Counted from the stretch's first letter, positions 1 through 9,522 are shown. The stretch is 64,000 bases of DNA from CAVONV01 sp963697355 (GCA_963697355.1 CAVONV010000016.1:62001-126000); one strand, 5' to 3'. Program-made: numbers and translations. The notes: generated by a model from the sequence alone, not told the origin.

Positions 1-369
1 TTCCCTCTCGTTCTTGAACGACCAAGGAAATTGAACGAGGAGGGCGCCCATTCGATTGTGTTTGACAAGAGGATCGAGGGCATCCTTGACTGCTTTTTCA
101 TCACGCGAAGAAGCGTTACGGTCATGGGTAAATGCTTGGAACAGCTTCACCGCAAAACGGAAATTCGGGTTCGCCGCTGCACGTTGTGCCCAGGAACTCG
201 CGGTTTTGGGACTAGGGACCCGATAGAATGAGCTGTTGATCTCGATGGTGTCGAAGTAATGCGCGAGAAAAGCCAGCGGGTCGAATTTAGGGGACTTTGG
301 CGAAGGATAAACGACTCCCTCCCAATCGGGATAAGACCATCCTGCTACACCGATACGGACCTGCTCCAT
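1..369 (-). CDS. DUF72 family protein, 3' part cut by window edge
   Basis: Reading the minus strand from an ATG at 369 gives 123 codons that run off the left edge. The N-terminus MEQVRIGVAGWSYPDWEG, followed by YFDTIEINSSFYRVP and later ALLVQFPWSF, is the characteristic start of DUF72 (YecE-like) proteins, a TIM-barrel-like family of uncertain biochemical function; full members are about 240-300 residues. A GAGG lies about six bases upstream of the ATG, which supports this start. The gene stands alone and its left-hand neighbour is outside the window. The identification rests on the family's conserved first third only. Confidence 0.85.
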   Translation of the reverse strand, partial: MEQVRIGVAGWSYPDWEGVVYPSPKSPKFDPLAFLAHYFDTIEINSSFYRVPSPKTASSWAQRAAANPNFRFAVKLFQAFTHDRNASSRDEKAVKDALDPLVKHNRMGALLVQFPWSFKNERE

Positions 370-475
370 ACGTAGCCTCAACGGAAGAGGATTGGGCTTT
401 CTGGGCACAGAGTTGTGCTAGTCGTTCCGGGCCATCCTCGGTTGCAGGACTGGAAGAGGCGAATCGATCGTGGTG

Positions 476-895
476 CTAAGCTGTGAAAATCCCGAGCGAT
501 TCGATCCACCGATCGGCCCGCTCTCCGGATCGCGCCTTGATATAGGCGCGCCATTTCTCCCGAGCGTCACGACGGCGGTGTATAAACTCGTCGAAGCCGC
601 TTCCGTCAGGGTCGGATTCTAGGACCACTGCGATGGCCGTCTTGAGCTTACCATCCTCCAAAGACTCCCAAAAAGAGTCCTGCTCCTGCATCATCTCTTC
701 CATCGAGAGTTTGGGAATCTGAATGAAGCGCCGACCCCCGTCTGCCTCGATTTGCCAAGCCATCTCCTCGGTCTCGGGGTCGTGGTGATCCTCCAGGATG
801 TTGAAAACCCTCCCGCTATCTCGATCCAAGTAGTAACTACGCTCGAGGGAGTTGTCGTCGAAAGCGACAATGAGCGCGTCCCGATCCAACTTCAC
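476..895 (-). CDS. UPF0158 family protein
   Basis: A 139-residue protein read from a GTG start at 895, which sits nine bases after a strong AGGAGGT. The frame is open further upstream, but that part lacks a good ribosome site. Residues near the N-terminus (SYYLDRDSGRVFNI) and the C-terminal pattern of an aromatic pair, W-RAYIK and a final RWIESLGI match the UPF0158 family, whose biochemical role is unknown. It is acidic and soluble, with no signal peptide or membrane segment. It reads away from the larger glpX gene with about 200 bases between them, so co-regulation is not evident. Confidence 0.7.
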   Translation of the reverse strand: MKLDRDALIVAFDDNSLERSYYLDRDSGRVFNILEDHHDPETEEMAWQIEADGGRRFIQIPKLSMEEMMQEQDSFWESLEDGKLKTAIAVVLESDPDGSGFDEFIHRRRDAREKWRAYIKARSGERADRWIESLGIFTA

Positions 896-1095
896 GGATT
901 CATTACCTCCTCTCGGTTCTTCGGACAGTTTGGCCTCTTGATTGGTTAGGAAAGCTCCCAGTGAGGTCGACCTCAACGTCGTAGTCGCATAATAGGAAAG
1001 TAGTTCCGGTGAGTTATGCTTATTTTAATCGAGCTCGGAGCGAGGATCAACCTCGAATAGCCATCGGGTTCTCCGAGCGTTTCTTTACTCCATTC

Positions 1096-2079
1096 CTAGA
1101 AGCGGATCTTCACGTCGTCGCCTTCGCGTACGTGGATCGTGTCTACGAAGCGGACGTAGCGGGGCGCGGTGCTCATCACGAGCGAGTGGGTGCGAGACCC
1201 TTCGCCGAAGAATCGGACACCTTGGAGAAGATCCCCAGTCGTCACTCCAGTCGCCGAGAAGATGATCTGTGAGCCCTGGGCGAGATCCTCCGTTCGGTAC
1301 AGGCGATCGGGGTCGGAGATGCCCATTTTTGCCATCCGTTCACTGTCGGTATCCTTGACGAGGCGAAGGCGTCCTAGAATCTCTCCGTTCAAGCAACGCA
1401 TCGCCGCCGCCGTCAGGACGCCTTCCGGAGCGCCGCCAACACCCATCACTGCATGTATGCCGCTTCCACGAACAGCCGCAGAGATGCCGGCCGAAAGATC
1501 TCCATCACCGATGAGTTTGATACGAGCTCCCACTCTTCTGATTTCAGCAATGAGGTCTTCGTGGCGGGGTCGATCGAGCACCACGATAACGAGGTCCTGT
1601 ACCGAACGGCCCAAGCAGCGGGCGATGGATTTGAGGTTATCTTCCACTGGAGCGTCGAGATCGACTTGTCCTCTGGACGATGGGCCTACAACGATCTTGT
1701 CCATGTAGATGTCAGGAGCGTTGAGAAGTCCTCCCTTTTCAGCGGCCGCCATGACGGCAATTGCATTCGGTGTGCCGGTAGCGCATAGATTTGTACCCTC
1801 GAGCGGATCGACCGCTATGTCGATCTCCGGTGCTCCGGGACCCCCAGTCCCCACGTTCTCCCCGATATAGAGCATAGGCGCTTTGTCTCGCTCACCCTCA
1901 CCGATCACGATCGTGCCGTTCATGCGCACGGAGTCCATGATCCGACGCATTTCTTCGACCGCCATTTGGTCGGAACGGTTGGCCTCACCCTGTCCCATAG
2001 TCCGAGCCGTGGCGATGGCCGCCCCCTCCGTCACTTGGAGAAACTCGAGCGAGAGATCGAGACCGGTCTTTTCCACCAT
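1096..2079 (-). CDS. glpX: class II fructose-1,6-bisphosphatase GlpX
   Basis: 327 residues, the usual length for GlpX. It hydrolyses fructose-1,6-bisphosphate to fructose-6-phosphate in gluconeogenesis, in the cytoplasm. Visible motifs are GEGERDKAPMLY (about residues 60-71), the metal and phosphate site DPLEGTN (91-97) typical of lithium-sensitive phosphatases, and VGGAPEGVLTAAA in the C-terminal half. GGGGG lies just upstream of the ATG. It starts 15 bases after the stop of an acyl-CoA dehydrogenase on the same strand, so the two are probably co-transcribed. That would fit gluconeogenesis from acetyl-CoA derived from acyl-CoA oxidation, although the functional link is an inference. Confidence 0.93.
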   Translation of the reverse strand: MVEKTGLDLSLEFLQVTEGAAIATARTMGQGEANRSDQMAVEEMRRIMDSVRMNGTIVIGEGERDKAPMLYIGENVGTGGPGAPEIDIAVDPLEGTNLCATGTPNAIAVMAAAEKGGLLNAPDIYMDKIVVGPSSRGQVDLDAPVEDNLKSIARCLGRSVQDLVIVVLDRPRHEDLIAEIRRVGARIKLIGDGDLSAGISAAVRGSGIHAVMGVGGAPEGVLTAAAMRCLNGEILGRLRLVKDTDSERMAKMGISDPDRLYRTEDLAQGSQIIFSATGVTTGDLLQGVRFFGEGSRTHSLVMSTAPRYVRFVDTIHVREGDDVKIRF

Positions 2080-2094
2080 CGTTACCCCCTTGAT

Positions 2095-3306
2095 TTAGAT
2101 GTTTGATTCTCCGTACTTTGGAAGGTTGCAGCGGGAAGGTTTGTCGACCCGATATCCCAGAGCATAATCTGCCTGCATCAGCGTATGGATTTCGCGGGTT
2201 CCTTCGTAAATGACTGCACCTTTGGAGTTTCGCCAGAAACGGCCTACGGGGTAGTCGTCAGAGTATCCATTGGCGCCGTGGATCTGGATGGCATCTGATG
2301 CCGCGCGTTCCGAGGAAACCGTGGCATACCATTTTGCCAGAGAAGTTTCCCGCGTGTTTCTGTGGCCATTGTTCTTCATCCAACCGGATCGCATCCATAA
2401 GAGGCGAGCGCAGTCGTAATCTCTCACCATATTTGCGATCATTTGCTTGACCAGCTGGTGCTTCCCGATCGGTTGTCCGAATGTTTTCCGTTCTTTAGCG
2501 TATCTGACGCTGGCATCGAGGCACGCACGTATGAGTCCCGTTGCCCCAGCCGCCACCGTGTAGCGTCCTTGATCGAGCGCGAACATTGCGAGGTTGAAAC
2601 CTTCACCCTCGTTTCCCACCAGGTTTTCCTTGGGGACTTCCACGTCTTGGAGCGAGAACCACCCTGTGTTGCCTGCCGTAATACCCCACTTGCGAGACAT
2701 GGTCCCACTGGTGAAGCCCTCGAAGCCTCTCTCGACAATGAAGCAGGACAAGCCACTATGGTCACGTTCTCTCTTCTTTTCGAGGTCGGTCCATGCAATG
2801 ACGAGGAAGTTGTCCGCCACGTCAGCCAATGAAATCCACACTTTCTCGCCATTGAGAACGTAGTGATCTCCCTTGCACACCGCCGTGGCTTGAATGCCGA
2901 CCGCATCGCTGCCGGCTGCAGCTTCGGTCAACCCAAAGGTGGCAATTTTCTCTCCCAGCGCCTGTGGAATGAGATAGTTTTCTTTCTGGTAGTCGGTGCC
3001 CCAGGAAAGCAAAGTCAGACTATTCAGCCCCATATGAACCGACATGATGACGCGGAGAGACGTATCCACGTACTCTAGCTCTTCGCATACCAAACCGAGG
3101 CCAATGTAATCCATTCCGGCACCGCCGTATTGTTCCGGGAGGCAAATGCCGAGCAAGTGCAAATCTCCCATCTTTTTCAAAATGGAACGGTCGAAGTACC
3201 TCTTTTCATCGAGCTCCTGGATGCGTGGAGATACTTCCCTTGTTGTAAAATCGCGTATCATTTGCTCGGCTGCACGTTGTTCTTCGGATAGTTCGAAACA
3301 AATCAT
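2095..3306 (-). CDS. acyl-CoA dehydrogenase
   Basis: 403 residues, with the full three-domain acyl-CoA dehydrogenase fold. It should oxidise an acyl-CoA to the 2-enoyl-CoA using FAD and pass electrons to ETF. Motifs include FGLTEAAAGSDAVGIQATA (FAD-binding beta domain), YAKERKTFGQPIGKHQ, and near the C-terminus AVIYEGTREIHTLMQADYALG, where Glu368 is in the position of the catalytic base. The C-terminal arrangement (DDYPVGRFWRNSKG before YEGT) resembles the glutaryl-CoA and cyclohexanecarboxyl-CoA dehydrogenase branch, but the substrate cannot be fixed from sequence. GGAG precedes the ATG. It is the first gene of a likely two-gene operon with glpX; no ETF genes are in the window. Confidence 0.9.
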   Translation of the reverse strand: MICFELSEEQRAAEQMIRDFTTREVSPRIQELDEKRYFDRSILKKMGDLHLLGICLPEQYGGAGMDYIGLGLVCEELEYVDTSLRVIMSVHMGLNSLTLLSWGTDYQKENYLIPQALGEKIATFGLTEAAAGSDAVGIQATAVCKGDHYVLNGEKVWISLADVADNFLVIAWTDLEKKRERDHSGLSCFIVERGFEGFTSGTMSRKWGITAGNTGWFSLQDVEVPKENLVGNEGEGFNLAMFALDQGRYTVAAGATGLIRACLDASVRYAKERKTFGQPIGKHQLVKQMIANMVRDYDCARLLWMRSGWMKNNGHRNTRETSLAKWYATVSSERAASDAIQIHGANGYSDDYPVGRFWRNSKGAVIYEGTREIHTLMQADYALGYRVDKPSRCNLPKYGESNI

Positions 3307-3554
3307 CGAATCGCTCCTTCGAAGATCGAGCTAGAGTGTCCTTTCGAGGTGTCGAGCAACGTAGGATTCTGGCCGGGTAAGCCAAAACGAACGTCTTTCT
3401 TGCTGATATCTCTTTTAAATCAATATTTTGGGAGGCGAGCTACTCTGAAGGCAAAAAGCCCCACCTGCCCTTGCGTCGAGAGATGTTACTACAGATCCGT
3501 TCGGTTTCGTGCGCGAAGCTGGATTCGTTGACTTCCGCGAGGATCGAAGGATAT

Positions 3555-4364
3555 CTATCGGTTCTTCCACTCCGGCTTACGCCTTTCGAGGACGGCCCGT
3601 AGTCCCTCCTGGGCGTCCTCGGTGGACATGAGGTCGTTCAAATAGATCTCCTCGACGGCTCGAAGTGCTTCGTCGAAAGGTAGGGTCAGGCCATCGGTAA
3701 TCGCTTGCCGTGTGAGTCGTAAAACCGGTGAGCTAAAGGCCTTCAAGAAATCGACCAACCGTTGTACTTCTTGGTCGATGGTGTCGGTGGGGGCAGCGCG
3801 AGAAATGAGACCAATCCGTTCCGCCTCTTTGGCGGTGTAGATTTTTCCGGTCAGAAGCATCTCATGAGTGCGTCTCAGCCCGATGATCCTCGGGTATACA
3901 ACGGCGGCAACGGGAGGAAATATTCCTGCTTTGATCTCTGGTTGACCGAGCTTGGCATCCTCTGCGGCAAAACTGAAGTCACAGCAGGCGGCGAGCTCAC
4001 AGCCACCACCCAGAGCCATACCTTTGATGACGGACAAGCTCACAGCCTCCAACCGAAGGAGTCGGCGAATGATCTCTCCGAATGCATCAATGAGTTGGTA
4101 AGACTTGTCTTGGGTGTGGGCGGTGATGTCGATTCCACTGGAGAAGGCGGTATCGTTTCCTTTGAAGACGAGAATCTTGACGCTCGAGTTCATATCGACA
4201 TTTTCCAGCGCCGCGTCGATCTCAGCGAGCATCTCGATGTTCATCACGTTGTTCGCGGTGGGCCGGTTCAACGTGATTTGAGCCACCCCTTGGTCGATTT
4301 GATACTGGATGAGTTTTGGTTCTGACGGCTCGTTTTGGAACGGGGTTTCGTAAGTTTCTTCCAT
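3555..4364 (-). CDS. enoyl-CoA hydratase/isomerase family protein
   Basis: 269 residues with a crotonase fold. Both catalytic glutamates of hydratases are present: Glu123 in LGGGCELAACCDF and Glu143 in LGQPEIKAGIFPP, the canonical 20 residues apart. The GQPEIKxGxFPPVA stretch resembles cyclohexa-1,5-diene-1-carbonyl-CoA hydratases (Dch/BamR) of anaerobic aromatic degradation rather than the GAGGTQRL type of fatty-acid hydratase. This is a pattern impression, not proof. The first ~18 residues are a non-conserved extension. GAGG precedes the ATG. It may act with the acyl-CoA dehydrogenase about 250 bases downstream on the same strand. Confidence 0.85.
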   Translation of the reverse strand: MEETYETPFQNEPSEPKLIQYQIDQGVAQITLNRPTANNVMNIEMLAEIDAALENVDMNSSVKILVFKGNDTAFSSGIDITAHTQDKSYQLIDAFGEIIRRLLRLEAVSLSVIKGMALGGGCELAACCDFSFAAEDAKLGQPEIKAGIFPPVAAVVYPRIIGLRRTHEMLLTGKIYTAKEAERIGLISRAAPTDTIDQEVQRLVDFLKAFSSPVLRLTRQAITDGLTLPFDEALRAVEEIYLNDLMSTEDAQEGLRAVLERRKPEWKNR

Positions 4365-4600
4365 GACGGTTCCTCGGGGGCAACCTCCCCTAAGTTATTC
4401 GTATCCCATGGTTTCTCTATCCAGCAGAAATCTATCGTAGCATATCTGCGTCGCGGGCATCAAACAAGCCAGAGTTGGAAGTAGGCCGTGGAGGGCGGCT
4501 GGCCGGCGCGTCGCTAGTGGGGTGTCTGGGATGCCTGTAGGCAATACCATTTTTGCGGGATGTCGATAATCGTGTGAAAATAGAATAATTGATAACTCCA

Positions 4601-5773
4601 GTGAGAAAGACGATTTACCTAGACAACAACGCCACCACGGCGCTGGCGCCGGAGGTGCTCGAGGCTATGCTGCCGTATCTCAAGGAACTGTACGGGAATC
4701 CGTCCAGCATTCACGCGTTTGGGCAAGAAGCGAAAGCGGCCCTCTTCGATGCGCGGGAGCGCGTGGCGGCCTTGATCAATGCCAGTCCCCACGAAATTCT
4801 CTTCACGAGTGGAGGCACGGAAGCAGACAACCTGGCGATCCTCGGTGTCTTGGAAGCGGCGGAGGGTCGACGGCGACATCTCATTACCTCGGCGATCGAG
4901 CATCACGCAGTCTTGAACCTGATGAAATCTCTTGCAAAGAAGGGGATTCCCGTCACGTTTCTCAAGGTCGACAGCTCGGGGCTCGTGGATCCAAAGGAGC
5001 TGGAGAAATCTGTGACTCCAGAAACGCTCCTGGTTTCGATCATGCATGCAAACAATGAGACTGGAGCGATCCAACCCATCGAGGAGATGGCGCGACTAGC
5101 GCACGACGCCGGTGCCCACTTCCATACGGATGCCATCCAATCGGTGGGCAAGATCCCGGTAGACGTCAAGAAGATGGGTGCGGATCTACTTTCTTTGTCG
5201 GGTCACAAGTTTCATGGCCCGAAGGGTATAGGAGCGCTTTATGTGCGCCGAGGCGTAAAGCTCCGGTCATTGTACCGAGGGGGCGGTCAGGAGCGGTCTC
5301 GCCGGCCGGGGACGGAGAACTTGCCGGGGATTGTCGGACTCGGAAAATCAGCAGAGTTGGCGAGATCTCAGCTGGAAGAAGAGGGTAGGCGTCAGTCCTC
5401 TTTACGGGACCAGATCGAAGACGGAGCCTTAGGTGCGATTTCTGGTGCCCGCGTCAACGGGCGGGATGCTCCTAGAACTCCCAATACGACGAATCTCAGC
5501 TTCGATGGTGTAGAATCTGAAACGCTCACGATAGCATTGGATTTGAAGGGCTTTGCTGTTTCCACGGGAGCCGCTTGTACATCCGGTACTGTGGAGCCCT
5601 CACATGTTCTTGAAGCCATGGGATTGGGGACGGAGCGAGTCCAGAGCTCCATCCGAATCAGCTTGGGCAAATTTACGACCGAGGAAGACGTGCAACAGTT
5701 TGTCACCGCGCTTCGGCAAGCGGTGGAGTCCGTTCGTCATCACGCGACCAGCAGGATAACGAAGAGGGACTGA
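4601..5773 (+). CDS. cysteine desulfurase (IscS/NifS-type)
   Basis: A PLP enzyme that takes sulfur from cysteine for Fe-S clusters and thio-modified tRNA. The N-terminus RKTIYLDNNATT is diagnostic. The PLP lysine is in LSGHKFHGPKG and the catalytic cysteine in STGAACTSGTVEPSHVL, on the loop typical of group I desulfurases. A GTG at 4601 gives the usual family N-terminus; a TTG at 4589 in the same frame is an alternative, and neither has a clear ribosome site. The next gene begins 5 bases after the stop. The run desulfurase, metalloprotease, FHA and mnmA lies in one orientation. Since MnmA takes its sulfur from an IscS-type enzyme, this desulfurase probably supplies tRNA thiolation. Confidence 0.92.
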   Translation: MRKTIYLDNNATTALAPEVLEAMLPYLKELYGNPSSIHAFGQEAKAALFDARERVAALINASPHEILFTSGGTEADNLAILGVLEAAEGRRRHLITSAIEHHAVLNLMKSLAKKGIPVTFLKVDSSGLVDPKELEKSVTPETLLVSIMHANNETGAIQPIEEMARLAHDAGAHFHTDAIQSVGKIPVDVKKMGADLLSLSGHKFHGPKGIGALYVRRGVKLRSLYRGGGQERSRRPGTENLPGIVGLGKSAELARSQLEEEGRRQSSLRDQIEDGALGAISGARVNGRDAPRTPNTTNLSFDGVESETLTIALDLKGFAVSTGAACTSGTVEPSHVLEAMGLGTERVQSSIRISLGKFTTEEDVQQFVTALRQAVESVRHHATSRITKRD

Positions 5774-5778
5774 CGGAG

Positions 5779-7323
5779 ATGCAGTGTCCCAAATGCGGCT
5801 TCGAGTCGGCAGGCGAGTCCTGTCCTAAGTGTGGCATCGTGTTTTCGAAACTTGCCTCCCCGCGACCGGACAGACCGATTCTCCCCGCTTCTCCCCGCAC
5901 GCATCACCCTGTCGCCGGTCGGCGCCGGACCTCAGTTCTGAACATTGTCGTTGTCTCATGTGTGTTGTTGCTCGTGACCTTGGTGGGCTGGAATCTCGTG
6001 GGACGTCTCAGTCTGGAGACTCAGGAGCCCCGGTCGCCTCGGAAATCGAAGAGCCCTGCTCCCGAGTGGAGCGGACTGACGGCTACTCCAGATGAGTCCA
6101 AGCAAAGTGAAACTGAATCTTCAGAACTTGTACTACCAATCATCCGGACGGAGGCAGAGTCCAATGGCATCCAGGAGAACTCGAGACCCGAGCCGGGATC
6201 GGATTTGCCCCATATCGACCCGAGAAATATAACGCCCGCGCTACTGGACCGCGTTGTCGAACTGGGCCGCCAGTATCCCAATGATCAAAAGATACGGCAG
6301 GCGGTCGGAAAAGCTCACCTCGCCTCGGCTTACCAGTTCTATTCACAAGGACGTTACCAAGAGTCGCTGGAAGCAGCCAAAGTTGCCGATTCGTGGGGTG
6401 CCGCCCCCCGTGACGTGGCAAGAGTCTGTGCGCGGTCTTGCTTGGAGCTTCGCGATTTGGCTGGAGCGATGCAGTGGTCCGAGCGCGGCTTAGCCTTTGG
6501 GCCCGATGCGGACATGTACTTCGTACTCGGGAAAGTCCTTTATCTAAGGGAGGATATGGAGAAGGCCATCGAGGCTTGGAAGTCGGCGTTGGCTCTGCGA
6601 GAGGATCCGGAGACTCGAGCGGCTCTCGAGAAAGCCTTGAGAGAACGCCGGGTGGCCGGCGGTTTTGATCGCGAGCGGTTGTCGCACTTCATCGTAAGAT
6701 ACGAAGGCGACCAGATGGAAGAAACGGGTCGGATGGTACTGGGTTCTTTGGAAAGGAGCTACAGCTATCTCAAGTCCACGTTGGGCTTCGAGCCGTCTGA
6801 GCCGATCATCGTGATTCTCTATGAGCGTCGAGAGTATGCGGAGCTCGGCGGGCCCCATTGGTCGGCCGGCTTTTTCGACGGAAAGGTCCATGTTCCGGTG
6901 AGAGGCTTAGTGAGTCTCGACCAAAACGTGGAGCGAACGCTGCAACATGAGCTGACCCATGCCTTCATATTCGCTCGAGCCGGCAACAATTGCCCGCGTT
7001 GGTTGCACGAGGGGATTGCCGAATATTGCGAAGGGACGCGCTCGGAGCAGTATGGGAAGATATTGGCCCAGAAGATCGAACAGGACGGTGATCTTTCATA
7101 CTGTTTGACGGGGCAGCGCTGTGATGTGCGCTTCTTCTATCCCGCTTCGACCTCGCTTCTGGAGTACATGCTCCGAAGCCGTGGGATTGGAGGGATAAGA
7201 GATATTCTTTCTCATCTGGGCAATGGAATGGATATAGACGGAGCCTTAGAAGAGGTTATGGATCGGGATGAGATCGGGCTCATTGCCGAGTGGCAACGAT
7301 TCATGAGGCGCCGGTACCTCTAG
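5779..7323 (+). CDS. zinc-ribbon, TPR and HExxH metallopeptidase-like membrane protein
   Basis: 514 residues. An N-terminal zinc ribbon has two CPKCG knuckles (residues 3-7 and about 15-19). It is followed by a proline-rich stretch, one membrane segment (about 54-76), a low-complexity linker, TPR-like helices (about 155-290) and a C-terminal domain carrying QHELTHAFIF, with HELTH at residues 390-394. A downstream glutamate in WLHEGIAEYCEG could be the third zinc ligand. That arrangement is typical of peptidase MA-like domains. It is presumably anchored in the inner membrane with the peptidase domain outside and the zinc ribbon inside, which is inferred. It lies between the desulfurase and the FHA gene. 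Its substrate is unknown. Confidence 0.75.
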   Translation: MQCPKCGFESAGESCPKCGIVFSKLASPRPDRPILPASPRTHHPVAGRRRTSVLNIVVVSCVLLLVTLVGWNLVGRLSLETQEPRSPRKSKSPAPEWSGLTATPDESKQSETESSELVLPIIRTEAESNGIQENSRPEPGSDLPHIDPRNITPALLDRVVELGRQYPNDQKIRQAVGKAHLASAYQFYSQGRYQESLEAAKVADSWGAAPRDVARVCARSCLELRDLAGAMQWSERGLAFGPDADMYFVLGKVLYLREDMEKAIEAWKSALALREDPETRAALEKALRERRVAGGFDRERLSHFIVRYEGDQMEETGRMVLGSLERSYSYLKSTLGFEPSEPIIVILYERREYAELGGPHWSAGFFDGKVHVPVRGLVSLDQNVERTLQHELTHAFIFARAGNNCPRWLHEGIAEYCEGTRSEQYGKILAQKIEQDGDLSYCLTGQRCDVRFFYPASTSLLEYMLRSRGIGGIRDILSHLGNGMDIDGALEEVMDRDEIGLIAEWQRFMRRRYL

Positions 7324-7450
7324 ACTCGAGAGCGGTCCGGAATAGCCGGGTTCGAGCCGAGGAGCTGTGCTCGGTTCATAAATGTGCTAAGATCTTAGGA
7401 AGATTCGTCAAAACTGTGTAAGAAGATGAAGAGCCAGGGGTAAGGGTTCT

Positions 7451-8035
7451 ATGATTCGTGTGACATGCCCCCATTGTGATGCCAAATATCGGTTCGACGA
7501 AAGCCTGCTCAAGGGCAAGAAAAAGGCTTTCGCGAAATGCCAGAAGTGTGACGCGAGAATCGAGGTGAGTTTGGGCTCCGAGCCCGAAGCACCTGGCATT
7601 TCGGAGCCTCGACGCGAGACCGTTCCCCCGGAGGATCCTACAGCCAAGGTCAAGAAGATGCGGTCTGATGAGGCCACCGGGGACGGCACCATGACGATGT
7701 CCAAGAAGTTGGGGGAGGCTCTCGATTTGCCCCCCGACAAGAAGTACTCTCTGGCTGTTCTTCAGGGCAAAGCCAGCGGGCAGATTTTTGCGATTACTAA
7801 AACTCGCACGACGATTGGCCGTTCCGGTACGGAAATTACGTTGGACGATCCGGAGTGCTCACGAAAGCACGCGGTCGTTGAGATTCAAGGAGCACGGGTC
7901 ACCGTTACCGACCTTGGTAGCACTAACGGCACATTCGTCGATGGGCAACGGATAGACCGTCAAGAGCTGGACAAGCACTCCGAGTTTCGCGTCGGAGAGC
8001 ACGTGATGATGCTCATCGTGACGGACCGCGAATAA
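7451..8035 (+). CDS. MJ0042-type zinc ribbon plus FHA domain protein
   Basis: 194 residues. The first 40 form an MJ0042/PrkC-type zinc ribbon (CPHCDAKYRF at 5-14, then CQKCDARIEV). A charged linker follows, then an FHA domain from about residue 105 with the phosphothreonine-binding signature TTIGRSG, CSRKHAVVE and DLGSTNGTFVDGQRI. FHA domains read Ser/Thr phosphorylation, so the protein should be a signalling adaptor in the cytoplasm. No kinase gene is in the window. It is preceded by 127 bases after the metallopeptidase gene and followed closely by mnmA. Confidence 0.85.
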   Translation: MIRVTCPHCDAKYRFDESLLKGKKKAFAKCQKCDARIEVSLGSEPEAPGISEPRRETVPPEDPTAKVKKMRSDEATGDGTMTMSKKLGEALDLPPDKKYSLAVLQGKASGQIFAITKTRTTIGRSGTEITLDDPECSRKHAVVEIQGARVTVTDLGSTNGTFVDGQRIDRQELDKHSEFRVGEHVMMLIVTDRE

Positions 8036-8075
8036 TCTCACCCCATAAAGCCGGTTGCCTCTTTGGAGTGGCTTC

Positions 8076-9158
8076 TTGAAAAATCAACCCATCGTTGTGG
8101 CTATGAGCGGAGGTGTCGATAGCTCTGTTGCCGCCCTATTGTTGAAGCGTTCCGGTGGTTCGCCTATTGGTTTGTCGATGCAGCTCTACGATCAACGCGA
8201 AGCGGTTTCGGCTCGAAGCTGCTGCGCCCTCGATGACTTGCATGATGCAAGGGTTGTAGCCGCAAAGCTCGAGATCCCGTTCTATGTGATGCGGATGGAA
8301 AGTGCGTTCCAAGAGCGGGTCATTAGTCCTTTTGTATCCGACTACTTGTCGGGTCGAACGCCCTCTCCCTGTGTACTCTGTAACAGCTATTTGAAGTTCG
8401 ATGAGCTCTGGAGCCGTGCGCGACAGCTAGGGGCGAGCTCTGTTGCTACCGGCCACTATGCTCGGTGCGAGCTCGATGAGACATCGGGACGGTACCAACT
8501 CATCAAAGGCATCGACCTATCAAAGGACCAATCCTACTTTCTATTCGGTTTGACACAAGAGCAGTTGGAATGCGCCGTGTTCCCCCTGGGTCATATGACC
8601 AAGACGGAGGTGCGGAAAATTGCCAGTCAAGAAGGACTGCCGGTCGCAGGTAAGAGCGAGAGTATGGAAATATGCTTCATACCGGATGGAAACGTCGCCA
8701 AATTCGTGGAGAAGGAAGCGAATCCTGACGATACCAGCGGCTTCATTATAGACGGCAATGGGAAAGTGCTGGGCAAGCATTCCGGTGTACATCACTTCAC
8801 CATAGGACAACGCCGCGGTCTGGGGATTTCCCATTCGGATCCATTGTATGTCATTGAGATCCGTCCCGAGTCGAAACAGGTCGTGGTGGGGGGACGTTCT
8901 TCGCTTGGGAAGGCTCGATTCAACGTAAGGAGGGTCAATTGGGTTTCTATCTCTGAGCCGGCGATGAGGACACGGGCCGATGTCAAGATAAGGTCCCGAC
9001 ACACCGAGGCAGGCGCGTGGCTGGAACCGCTGGGCGATGGGCGAGTCGGTGTTGAGTTCGATAGTCCGCAGGACGCAGTCACTCCCGGACAGGCGGCTGT
9101 ATTCTACCGCGGCGATGTGGTTCTTGGGGGCGGCTGGATTGAGGCGAGTAAGCAGTGA
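8076..9158 (+). CDS. mnmA: tRNA-specific 2-thiouridylase MnmA
   Basis: 360 residues. It adds sulfur to U34 of Lys, Glu and Gln tRNAs, using ATP and persulfide sulfur from a desulfurase. The PP-loop SGGVDSSVAALLLKRSG is at the N-terminus. The two catalytic cysteines are recognisable in CVLCN and in SMEICFIPDG. TTG at 8076 is chosen as start because GGAG lies seven bases upstream and it gives the normal MnmA length; a TTG at 8055 would add seven residues. It is the last gene of the run beginning with the cysteine desulfurase. Confidence 0.95.
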   Translation: MKNQPIVVAMSGGVDSSVAALLLKRSGGSPIGLSMQLYDQREAVSARSCCALDDLHDARVVAAKLEIPFYVMRMESAFQERVISPFVSDYLSGRTPSPCVLCNSYLKFDELWSRARQLGASSVATGHYARCELDETSGRYQLIKGIDLSKDQSYFLFGLTQEQLECAVFPLGHMTKTEVRKIASQEGLPVAGKSESMEICFIPDGNVAKFVEKEANPDDTSGFIIDGNGKVLGKHSGVHHFTIGQRRGLGISHSDPLYVIEIRPESKQVVVGGRSSLGKARFNVRRVNWVSISEPAMRTRADVKIRSRHTEAGAWLEPLGDGRVGVEFDSPQDAVTPGQAAVFYRGDVVLGGGWIEASKQ

Positions 9159-9522
9159 CCAGTAACCGAGTGACCAGTAATCAGTGACCGGGCTGCAGCT
9201 TCTTGACGCGCTTCGGCTTTTTCTCGATGCTCAGGCTCCAGAAGTCAGAAGTCAGTGGCTTGTCTACGGTTCACTGGTCAACTAACTTCCCACGGGAACG
9301 GGCATGCAGGCATTCAGGCAGCCGAACGAATCTGTGCCTCGCAGTCCGGGTGTGCTGATGAGCTCTGACTGACCTCTGGAGTCTACCAGGCTTAGGCGCG
9401 ATCTACTTTCTCCTTTCTACTAGCTTCCCCCGGGCAGGGGCAAGGGCAAGGGCACGGGGCATCCGCACGAAATTAGTCTCCGATGCGGCGGACGTCCCGG
9501 CCGTGCGGATGCTGGTCACTGT
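9159..9522. repeat. intergenic repeat cluster (heptamer remnants and palindrome)
   Basis: No gene is seen in these 364 bases between the convergent mnmA and rnc. The region begins with variants of a GTGACCA/GTAACCA heptamer and holds two perfect GAAGTCA copies (9241-9254). Further on are TTTCTCC/TTTCTAC units, and then a perfect palindromic element at 9459-9512. The same unit types recur in other gaps of the window. Confidence 0.7.
9459..9512. repeat. REP-like palindrome, copy 1
   Basis: Perfect 11-base arms GCATCCGCACG and CGTGCGGATGC enclose a 32-base interior containing GATGCGGCGGACGTCC. A second copy with compensating changes lies at 20843-20900. Its position between two convergent genes fits a transcription-end or REP-type element. 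Confidence 0.7.

Noticed and set aside
7320..7400. Possible tRNA-like GGTTCGAG motif
   Set aside because: No acceptor or anticodon stem can be drawn around it.
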